A DNA stretch of 64,000 nucleotides. It comes from Gordionus sp. m RMFG-2023. Its lineage: Eukaryota; Nematomorpha; Gordioida; Chordodea; Parachordodidae. The notes beneath the pieces were generated by a model that saw only the letters and a list, made by a program, of their open reading frames with translations, had not been told where the DNA came from and ran no database searches. Shown in pieces: positions 48,313 through 58,730 of the stretch. A program made the translations under genes and the position numbers. The stretch covers positions 10,331,366 to 10,395,365 of the forward strand of contig NC_088777.1 of the NCBI RefSeq assembly GCF_954871325.1, written 5' to 3'. Numbering within the stretch: position 1 is the stretch's first letter; every line of letters starts with the position of its first letter.

Positions 48313-50927
48313 ACAACTCTAAATTATTTTGCATCATAAATATATTACCAATAAATTTTTTTTCTAGAGCAAGAGGGAATTTTAAATTTGTTATTTTATG
48401 AATTATAAAAAATTATTTTACTTTATAAAAGAAATCGGTATTTCAAACTATTGTATTTTTCTATAGTTAAGATTTTTATAAAAATATACTTTTGGGGGAT
48501 TTCTTAATATTATACTAGTACTAGAACTACTCAAAGCAGTGATATATGGTTTAATTTTTTTGGTTTAAAGATATTTCTTTTTCCATTTAACAATTATTTT
48601 TCTTATATTGTCCAACTTCTTTCTATCATTTATTTTTATGTTTTTTTAATATGCTTATTATATAGTATTACATAATAAAAAATTTTACATATATGAAAGG
48701 GGAAAAAATATCAAATCGTCATTTGAAAAGGTATGAAATTAATGTGCTTCAGATATTTTCATTATAATCAATGTAAATTTATGATAATATGTATTATATA
48801 ATAGCGGCAAGTTCTTTTAAAGAATAGCAATACATTTATGTGATTATTTAATATAATTTTTCAAGGTGCGATATTATATATTTTACTATATTTATTACCT
48901 AGTTTTTTTTAGAAACTATATAAATATTTAAAGAAATCTGAGTAAAGCCTAAAGCTCCTCGGAAATCGAGATGACATTAAACATTTATGGGACGGTTTTA
49001 AACATTCTGCGTTTAATGATGATAGTGATGCATCTTTCCCAGAAAAGATTTTTGGATTTATTCCAAAGCAAAAATAACCCCGTTTTTTTCAGCTAAGCCT
49101 AAGGCTATGATAGAAAAAAGCAACAATGAGACATTGATTTTTCTAGCCTTCAATCAAATAAGCATATCCTCTTTAATTATCTTAAGAATGGATTCGAGTT
49201 TGAGTACATCGGTGGTATTCCACTCAAAAACCTTGGCTTTGATTTACTGGAGGAGATTAGTTTTTAATGTGATAGCACCTTCTCAAAAGCCAGACCCTAC
49301 CGCGTTTATATAGCCAAGACCATATTCTTCGCTCATTGTTACAAGATACTCTTCAAAAGTAGCTATTGAGTTATAGTTACATAGCCTAAAGATATCTTAA
49401 TACAGTTATAATCTTACGTAATTAGATAGATATAATATTTTCCAAGGTATAGATTAAAACTATAAAAATCTTTCAAGGTGAATTTTAAAATATATTTTTC
49501 AATAATAAAATTAATGGTATTAAGATTCGAACAATTGAGGTTTTAAAAACAACAAACATAGCTTTATGTGTAAAAGATAAATTAAAATATCTTAAAAATA
49601 AATACCACTGATGGTAAACATTGAAATTTGAAAAAAGGGAAATAGCGAAATAATAATCAATTTCAATTTTTTAATTTTAAAATTTAAACACGTTTTATTT
49701 CTTAAACGATTTTTTTTTGAAACGAGGTTGTTCAGAACATTAAAATAAATTTGTCAGATATATCCAATCTTTAGAATAATTAAGTTATTCCGCAAAAAGT
49801 ATTGCAATTTGTTTTGTACCGTGAACAATCAATCGCCTCTATTATGTCTGAATTCACAATTTATATTTTATTTTTGTATCCTGTAAAAAAAATATACATA
49901 AATTTTCATGATTTTTACATCTCTATTTGGACCTTGACTGAATGAACTACCAAATATTAAAAATATTGATATTTATTTTAAAAATTATTTCAAAATTAGT
50001 ATTTTGACTTGTAATTTGCGAGTTAATATTATATTTTTATTATGTATAAATTTATTAGTAATCTAATAATGTAAATAGAATTAACAAAATTAAATATAAA
50101 AGACCTTCGCTTCTCTTCCCCTATCCCTTTTTAAATTTTAAAATCATTATTTAATCTTTACTATATTTGATTTTTTTTTATATAAATAAATGCTTAAAAT
50201 GTGACAAATAAATATTTCCTTACTTTGGGATCCATACAAATGGAATAATAAATAATCAGAGAACATATTTGAGGTTTGTAATATAACTATTTCGCGCATA
50301 TCTATTCAATTTTTTACCTTTAAAATTAAAAGTTGTAATAATTTTTGAATAACACGGTTAGAATCAAGGCGAAAAAACTAATGTATAATTCTCGATTTTT
50401 GGATTATAATTTAAGTAATCTGTTGTAGATTAATATTATATAATTTAGGTGGTGTCTAAAAATTTTGCTTTGTTTTCAGGATAGAAAAAAATTTATTATT
50501 GTATCTTCATCAATCTTATTTTGGATTGTTATTTTTTTTTTAAAGTATTCCTCTCCTTAATCTAATCGCATTAGATTTAAATTTGCCTTTGTTTCTTCGT
50601 ATTATTTAGATAATTTGATTTTAAAAAGGTACTATTGCGAAAATTTAATTTTGTATCTTATACATAAATTCATACTCCCTACTCCCTAGTCTACAAAGGA
50701 AGAAAAATATATTATTATTATTACTTGCAATGAGGAACAAAGAACTCATTCTTTATTTTATTTTTATGAAATATTTAAATATTATATTAGTGTAGATAAG
50801 ATAAGATATAAGTTGAATAAATAAAAATAATTATACAATTAAGAGAAATAAATGGTATATACTGATAGGTAAACGGTCATGATTACTCGTCGCATATTTA
50901 AGGTTGTACGTCAATGCTGGCCCTACA

Positions 50928-51182
50928 TCACACTGGCGGTGCTAGCTTTTCAACTTAAGGGGGTAGGAACCATTTAAAAAAAATTAGGCAATAATTCTAT
51001 TTAAACTGAGCAAAAAATAAATAGATTCTATCTAAAATTAGCATTAAAAAATGATTCTAATCTAAAATTTGCAATAAAAAGGCCAATATACAAAAAATTT
51101 AATATTCTTCAAGGGTATCTCCACGAAGTTTTTAGGGAGCTTTAGTCCCTATGCATGCCCTCCCAAAGATGCTATTATCCCA
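50928..51182. repeat. Candidate hAT-like MITE
   Basis: The left piece CACTGGCGGTGCTAGC and the right piece GCCCTCCCAAAGATGCTATT look like the two ends of a CAGNGGCG-type non-autonomous element of about 255 bp. No duplication was confirmed. Confidence 0.3.
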
Positions 51183-51510
51183 TTTGAGGTTTACCTGTAT
51201 ATAAAAATTAGAGTGATTTTCAGGGAATTTATTTGAATTTTGACTGATTAATAAAATGCAGAATAAGGTCCTAACTTTAGGCAATTAATTTTTTACTCAA
51301 ACTATTGGGTAAAATACGACAGGTGCTATTTTTTCATTCTTGCCGAATGTCGACGAAACCATCCTTTTCATAAATTGGTAGAGAAAACCGGGGTACAGCG
51401 GAGCATATTAGTTTCAATTTAATTCATTTAAAACAAATAATCTAAAGGTTTGAAATGTGAGTTCAATGTCATTTATGAGTATTTTTATATCATATTTTAT
51501 GGCAACCGAG

Positions 51511-51737
51511 GACTGGGGTACGTTGAATAGGGGTGCGTTAGATTGGGCGACATATGGCAAACATAGCATTTTATACAAATAATTGATAGTTTTTTATATT
51601 TGAGCATAAAATTTAAAGATCTTTAATATTTCTAGTTACTTTTAATAATAAAAACATATTTTATTATTAAAATATATACTTTTTTATATGATACAAAGTG
51701 TGAACCTCGTACCCCGCTACTTGATCTAACGTGCCCT
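51511..51737. repeat. Inverted-repeat unit with GGGGTACGTT motifs
   Basis: The left side has TGGGGTACGTTGAATAGGGG and GTGCGTTAGATTGGGC; the right side has CCTCGTACCCCGCTACTTGA and TCTAACGTGCCC. Inverted, the right arm carries the same GGGGTACG and CGTTAGAT motifs. A third GGGGTACAGC motif lies upstream near 51392. It is probably a MITE of unknown family. Confidence 0.45.
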
Positions 51738-53582
51738 TTATTTAATTTAAAAAATAAATTAGAAAATTGAATTTATCAAAAAAATTAATTCTATACAATA
51801 GTTACATCATTTAGTCATCTACCATTTGAGGTAAAAGTAACTGGCAAAAAATTTTCTTTATATCTTTTCCTGCCCATTGTTGTCTGGTATCCCCTTTAAA
51901 ACTACAAATATAAATGTAGCTGGATTTAATGCGATTATGGTAGATTAAGATAATAAGACCAATGATATATTCTCATATGAATAAAAAAAATTTAAGATTT
52001 AATATTAAATATAGATTTTACGAGGATTTTTTTTAAAGTGTGTGGAAAATAAAGCAAAATTGCTTTAAATACACTTATATATTTGATATTATTTAATAAA
52101 AAACACTATTTTAAAACATACAATATATTAAAATATGAGGATAAACTTATTTTATAAATAATAATATCTTTTTTTTTAAATTACAAGAATTAATATGCAT
52201 CTTTACCTATAATATCTTACAAAATCATTCCATAAAAATGCATTTTGCCTTTTGCAGGAATAATAGGACTACTAATAACTAGGTCAAAATTTTGGTAAGA
52301 TTTTTGTGGTAACAAGTTATAATCTCTGGGGTGTTTCTATGCTCAATATATCCTACTAGTGCCATACATTTAAACTGTCGAATACATTTCATTTTGACAG
52401 TTAAAACAACACTCCCTACAAATTATATTTGGAAGATTATGTCAATCAATGGAGATGTTGTTATACAAGAATTAAAAATATAGATTAGATAATGTTAATA
52501 AGAAAAAAATGAAGCACCTATTTTTTCTAATTTTTTTCAAAGATTTTTACCTTTATAAAAAATTAATAATCATTCTTTTATGTTAATTTCAATTTTTTTT
52601 TAAAAAAATGTTTGTATAGACAAAATATTCATAAATGTCATAAAAAGACTCAACTTTTCAACGTTTGGTACATCAATTTATGATTATTGTTAAGGGAACA
52701 CAGTTCGGTAAATAGTCATATAAAGTGATACTTAAAATTGGTTAAAATAAAAGGAATCTTCATAAAGTCCAATGCTTGATATAGAATAGTGGGGATGGTA
52801 TATATATATATTAAATATAGGCAAAGGCCTGATTTTAGCTAGGGTTTTGTTTTAAAAGTAATCGGTTACATTTCATAATTTTCCAAATTTGTTTTAAGAT
52901 ATATATTATTATTCATCTCATCTGCTTGATTTCTATATAACAAATATATGGATAGGGATAGCTTCAAAAAAAAAGAGGTATATATGTATGTATATGGGGT
53001 TTAAACTATCTTTTAGCATGTGACTATTTACAGACACATTACGTTCCGTAACAATAGCCGCAATTTATTATCATAATCATACTACAAAAATGGGGGTGGG
53101 GGGGGGGGGTGTTAAAATATAATGGTATAAATATATACTCTATTTTTTTAAACCCATCTAATATTTAAAAATTATTTGATTGGTTAGTTTGGCTATTTAT
53201 TTACTTACTGTAGTAATATATTTTTACTTGAACTTATAAAGTATGCAATAAGAAAAATACAATTTTTAATAAATATAAATCCTAATGTTGTTAAAAGCTA
53301 CTTTTAAAAGTTATGAAAATTAGATTTACAATGTAGATTTTAAAATATAAATTCAAAATTAAATTAATTAAAAATATTATAATAATTAATTAAAAATATA
53401 TTTTAATAATTTTTATCTGTATTTGTTATATAAAATTGAAAGTAGCGAAGTAGTGCGTTAACTTATAGAGTGTTACTTTAACAACACTGATACTCATTAT
53501 GAAAATATATTTAAAATTCCGCCCATTGTCTTAAAAAATTTATAGTCTCTATGTTTAAAATTTTAACCCGCGTGTTTTTAAC

Positions 53583-53980
53583 TAGAGATCTGCAATTTCG
53601 GCCCGGTCCGTACCCGGCGCGAGACCAGCCCGACCCGAACGGGCTTCGGGCCGGGCTGGGGCCTAATTCTATTTAAAATAATCGGGTTCGGGCCGGCCCA
53701 ATATTTTAAAAAAAACTTTGGGCCCGGTCGGATTGGTCTTTGAAAATTTTTCTAAATCTATCTAAATTTATCAATTTTATATTGAATTTTTTATGTAAAA
53801 TAAAAAATTTTGATTTAATCTATTGAAACTAAACTTCATATAACATATGTCTTTTATTTTGAGTAATTATAAAAACTAATTTCTATATTTAAATAAATTC
53901 AGGCCGGGGCGGCAAAACTTTTTTAAATATAATTTCGGGCCGGGCCGGGCTTGAAAAATTAGACTCGATGCAGATCACTA
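53583..53980. repeat. hAT-type MITE, YAGAGAYCTGCA family
   Basis: A 398-bp copy, TAGAGATCTGCA to TGCAGATCACTA, flanked by TTTTTAAC and TTTTAAAC (7 of 8). It is the most GC-rich copy, with several GGGCCGGGC palindromes separated by A/T runs. Confidence 0.82.
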
Positions 53981-56814
53981 TTTTAAACCTCTACTCTGCA
54001 ATGGATGAGTACCTGAGAGTTTTTACAATTTTCAAGATCGTTACACAATTAAAAACAACGGTGTGGCATAAATATTAGACATAGTCAAGCGTATCGTGAT
54101 TAAATGAAAAAAGGTTAAGAGACTTCCATCTTTCAAGAAAAAATCTAAGGCTGATCATAGAGTATGAGCTGGAGTTAATTTAAAAGAGTTAAATTAATTA
54201 AAAGATTGAAATAATCTTAAAGACCACTATAAGAAAATAATGATAAGGAATATGTATCAGCGATGATATTAATAAATTGGGCGTCGCAAAACGAAAAGTG
54301 AATAATATAAAAGTATTAATGACATGAAGTAGGGATAATAAATAGATCAAAGATTAGAAAACAAATAGAGAGGATCAGGAGAGACTTTATGGGGAATGTT
54401 ATATTAAGATGAAGTCTCAAAACAATGAAAAAACGATTAAAAATTTTATTTTTCAAAAAATAACCAAATTTAAAATACGAAATAAATAAATAATTACTAG
54501 AGATTCCTTTTTTTAAGTAAAAATTGAACTATTTGAGATGTGACGCATTTCTTAACGAGAATTTATAAAATATTCACAACATTTAAAAAAAAATGAAAAT
54601 GATTTCAGCTTAGCTTATAATATAAATGATACGCCGAGTATCTACATTTCTCATAAACAAGGGCACTTAGATCAAATCAATACTCAGATCACGGATTCGG
54701 ATCGAACATTGCCTTTTATTTGTATATATTAACATATTTGAATATTGCATCAAAATTCAGATTCTCAAGTGTGTTAATTATTCGGTTTATATCTTCGAGT
54801 TCTACCTACCCTGAATATTAGTAATATAGCCATTAAAGTATATCAGGAGAACAGATAAGCCAAGAAAATTTTTTTTGAGAGTGGGGGGAGGGGGGTGGGT
54901 GGGGGTTATTTGGAATACAATACAATAAATTTAAAATACTAGCAATTATGCTCATTGGCCAGATTTGCGAGGAAATCTTGAAGAGGATATTTTGGTTACA
55001 TGTTATGATTGTTCGATTAAATAAAATATTTAAAATCAAAATGTAAATTTTTTGCTAATAAATTATGTTTATATGAACTATGGAGTAACATAAAAATTAA
55101 ATGAACCCTTTATAAATTCTTATTGAGCCCAGATAGAACTTTTTATGGGGGGATCACTTCCCTATTGTAGAATAATAATCATTCATATAGAATTGAAATC
55201 CTAAAATTTATTTTCCCCAAATATTCTTTGATAAAATTGGCATTCAATATATCTTCAAACTGATTGCGAGTTCATAATATTTGTAAATTGGACAGAGTCT
55301 TGAAAAATCGCAATAATCATTCTTGATTTGGGTATCTAAAAATGGTGTAAAAAAGTTATCTTGTACTAATCTTTAATCGAAGCAATCCTAAACTAATATT
55401 GGAATGAACGATATGGTTGCTTCTTTGCAAATCGAGGCTTTGCGAATTTATTTATATAACCTTGAATTTCGCTTCAAAAATACATATATATTTAGTTAAA
55501 ATCTTGGTAAATATTCTTACTTTTCTAAGTTCTAATGCCAAATACAATCATAGCGATTCTCGTGGGTTTATGGCAAATCAATATATATCTTTTCTTTTGA
55601 AAAAAGGAACATTTTGTAATTCATAAAAACCTATTAATTTATAAACGCTTATATACTTTTTAAAAAATTTAAATAATTTGCATTTTTTAGCTATGGATTG
55701 AGATTTGTCTCCTCTGCATATCTGCATGAGAAAAGGAGAAAAGCTATTACTAATAGGAGATATTTTTGATAAACTCAAGACTTTGAAAGGGGATTTTTTT
55801 TCCCAAATACCACAACTTAAATTAAAAATGAGGAAATGATATAAATATTTAATATTTATTATATTACACAATATCTATTAACCTTTTTCTAATGGATTAT
55901 ACAATTTTACAATATAAACCGCATTATGCAAAAAACGCGTGAAATAATTAATTTTATAACAGATATGTTTTAAAAACAAAGAATGATTTAAAAATCTCTA
56001 TTCATTCCCGTTTTTTTTGTGTGATGAATTTTTATTTTTAAAAGTATAATCATCCATTATGAAATAATTTATTTTTTTAAATTTAAAAAAAAAACTAAAT
56101 ATTTTAGATGATTTTTTGCGTTACTTTGTAATAATTTATTATATCTTTAAGTTATACAAGATTATGTATTTAATATAAAAAAAATTGAATCCTCTTTTAA
56201 CCTTTTGGAATTAAAAACTTTATAAAATAAAACTAAATTTAAATGTTAGGGCAAATATAGTCGATTAATTTAAACTTTTCTAAACAAAATATTAAAAATA
56301 ATTATAATCATTCATTGTAAACAAATATTGAATGCATTGTAGATTAATTTTTTATAAAAAAATTTAAAAATTAACATGAAATTGATTAAATAATGTGGAA
56401 CATTTTCCTCCACACATCCAAATGTGTTCATTTTGAAATCATTTTTTTATAATAAAAAATCTCATAATTAGCTGTTTTTAAAAATTAACTTCCCTGATAA
56501 TAGGGAACAATTTATCTCTATTCATTAGAGGTAGACTCTTAAGCCCATGCATAAGTTTAGCTAGGATAGAATTTCCCCCTCAAATTTGCAAGTTTTCATT
56601 CTAGGATTTTAAGCAAACAAAAATTACACCCTATAATCAATATTAAAATTTTAATGAAAAGAAGTATAGCACTAAAAAAAATTAACATACAACCCGGCCC
56701 GTGTACTCGAGTCGGGCTTAGGGTCAGGCCTGCAGGTCTCTGATATTTACCCAATTGCCTCCAAATGATATTTCTTTTACTACCACAATCCTCATACCAC
56801 CTCAGAGAAAGAGA
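53981..56814. other. Intergenic, no recognised gene
   Basis: Short open stretches around 55417-55626 and 55690-55830 look weakly protein-like, but no family or splice structure supports them. A truncated GC-rich MITE right end lies at 56685-56742. Confidence 0.45.
56685..56742. repeat. GC-rich MITE right-end fragment
   Basis: AACCCGGCCCGTG, GAGTCGGGCTTAGGG and the terminus GGCCTGCAGGTCTCTG match the right half of the 43671 copy. The left half is absent. Confidence 0.5.
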
Positions 56815-57390
56815 TAAAGAGTAAAATTAATCAAGGGTGGTTAAAGTGGAGATCTTTATCTGTGGTGCTCTTTGATAAAAAAATCCCACACAAAGGGAAA
56901 ATTTACAGTTCCATAGTACAACCAACTATTCTGTTCAGAAACATGGCCAACCAAAGAATCAGACGAGAGAAGTCTACAAACTATGGAGATCAGAATGCTG
57001 AGGATGATTGCTGGGGTATCAAGAAATGATAAAGTGCGAAGTGCAAGAATACTAGGAAGTTTAAGGTAGTACCTATTAAGACTAAGATAATGGTGAAAAG
57101 ACATAAGTGGTATAGGCACACAATGAGAACGCCTATGGACTACATAGGAGATAAGGTTGCGAGTTTGGAAGTGATGGGTAAACGTAAAAGAAAAAGGCCA
57201 AAACTTCAATGGGGCCATAAAGTTAGAGCCAATATGAAGAAGTATAAATTAGATAAAAGAGATAGTATGAAAAACATAAAGTGGAGAGAGATATTGAAGG
57301 AACTTATCACCAGAAAAGGTAGAGAGAGAAAAAAATTTGATGGCCACCATTCACCTATGTTAGATATCGACCACATTACAGAAATATACG
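56815..57390 (+). mobile_element. LINE (RTE-like) reverse-transcriptase C-terminal remnant, 5' truncated
   Basis: The plus strand encodes the familiar C-terminal region of an RTE-like LINE ORF: INQGWLKWRSLSVVL, KGKIYSSIVQPTIL, then (after a frame change) SETWPTKESDERSLQTMEIR and MLRMIAGVSRNDKVRSARIL, and (after another) KRHKWYRHTMRTPMDYIGDK with KRKRKRPKLQW. The reverse-transcriptase core and everything 5' of it are missing. The coding frame continues across a hAT insertion at 57391 and ends at 62157, where the restored flank reads EIYAFYNAKM then stop. LINE clade is assigned from memory of the motif order, without a search. Confidence 0.75.
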
Positions 57391-57704
57391 CAGGGGCGGA
57401 GCCATAAGACCCAGTGGGCATTTTGCCCACGAGGCCGCGAGAAAATGTCGATTTTGAGGCCGATGAGAGAAAAATATCAAAAAAGAGGCCGGTAGGAAAA
57501 AAAAATATTATTTTGTTCACATTATTTTCTCTTATCATTTATTTATTTTTAATGATATCTATTATTTGAATATAACATTCCCTGAGAAGAATTATCATGT
57601 CGTTTACTATATTTGAATGCATAAAATATCAATTACGTCGCTTGACGCTATATATCATTTACCACGTGATTTTCGTTTTTTTTCCAAAGGAAGTGAAAAC
57701 GCTT

Positions 57705-58275
57705 ATGTTTGAGTTCGAGTAGAGTGAAAGCTAAGTTTTGATTAATTTATTATATTAATTTTTATACATTAATTTATTGTATATAGGAAACTATAGTGAT
57801 TGATTGTATTTCTTCTTCTTAATTCATTGATCCTTTTGAGCTTGGGCTTGCGTAGAGTAAAAGCTAGGTTTTCATTAATTTATATTATATTTTTATACAT
57901 TAATTTATTGTATATAGGAAACTATTGTGATTGATTATATTTCTTGTTCTTAATTGATCCTTTCAAGGTGAAAGCTAAGTTTTCATTAATTTATTATATT
58001 AATTTTTATACATTAATTTATTGTATAATATAGGAAACTATTGTGATTGATTGTATTTCTTGTTCTTAATTCATTGATCCTTTTGAGCTTGGGCTTGAGT
58101 AGAGTGAAAGCTAAGTTTTCATTAATTTATATTATATTTTTATACATTAATTTATTGTAATATAGGAAACTATCTTGTTCTTAATTCATTGATCCTTTTG
58201 AGCTTGGGCTTGAGTAGAGTGAAAGCTAAGTTTTCATTAATTTATTATATTATATTTTTATACATTAATTTATGG
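57705..58275 (+). repeat. Tandem repeat in the 5' region of the hAT element
   Basis: About five units of 90-125 bp each contain GAGTAGAGTGAAAGCTAAG, TTTTCATTAATTTAT, TATACATTAATTTATTGTAT and AGGAAACTAT, with variable lengths of TTCTTGTTCTTAATTCATTG. They lie between the left terminus and the transposase. Subterminal arrays in hAT elements often bind transposase; that role is inferred here. Confidence 0.75.
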
Positions 58276-58392
58276 AAACTTTTGTACGCCTAATATTTGT
58301 GTTACAACAATTTACTGATCATTAGCAAACAAACATAATATAAGAAAAGAATCAACTTTATATACTATTTTTACACGTAAATTGAGATGTTG

Positions 58393-58725
58393 TAAATAGT
58401 CAAAAGTAAAAAACTTATTTATATTTTATAATCCAAAGATAGTAATGTTTTTTTATTATTATTACTGGCTGGTAACATAACAGATTACTTTATGCTTTAT
58501 ACTAAAATACAATTCTTTAAAAAAAATTATAATAAATTTTATTTTAGTTGAATTGATATATTTTTAAAAAACTTATTTATATTTCATAACCCAAAGATAG
58601 TAATGTTTTTTTTATATTATTACTGGCCGGTAACATAACAGATTACTTTATGCTTTATTATATTAAAATACAATTCTTTAAAAAAAATTATAATAAATTT
58701 TATTTTAGTTGAATTGATATATTTT
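58393..58725 (+). repeat. Two-copy direct duplication (about 165 bp each)
   Basis: The block AACTTATTTATATTT, AACATAACAGATTACTTTA, ATACAATTCTTTAAAAAAA and TTGAATTGATATATTTT occurs at 58393-58558 and again at 58563-58725 with few differences, directly upstream of the transposase start. Confidence 0.75.
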
Positions 58726-58730
58726 CATAT

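Larger units (their letters stand above)
48321..53582. other. Intergenic, old repeats
   Basis: No host gene is recognised. The stretch contains a possible non-coding hAT-like unit (50928-51182), an inverted-repeat unit with GGGGTACGTT motifs (51511-51737), a G12 tract (53098-53109) and a hAT-like right terminus TACTTTAACAACACTG at 53489. A minus-strand stretch at about 49120-49400 reads protein-like (FEEYLVTMSEEYGLGYINAV), but it is interrupted and unidentified. Confidence 0.5.

Noticed and set aside
49107-49400. Protein-like minus-strand stretch (FEEYLVTMSEEYGLGYINAV) and a plus-strand open frame of 68 codons
   Set aside because: The minus-strand reading has several stops and no family I recognise; the plus-strand frame looks like its shadow.
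42865-53489. Two hAT-like ends (CAGAGTTGTTAAAGTA at 42865; TACTTTAACAACACTG at 53489) in inverted orientation as a single 10.6-kb element
   Set aside because: The flanking eight bases do not match (ATTTAGAC against ATACTCAT), and no shared transposase lies between them; they are probably ends of separate copies.
55417-55871. Open frames on both strands as a small gene
   Set aside because: Composition is that of random AT-rich DNA, no domain is seen, and no splice arrangement gives a longer product.
57206-57538. Minus-strand open frame of 110 codons
   Set aside because: It is the antisense of the LINE remnant and crosses the hAT insertion boundary at 57391.
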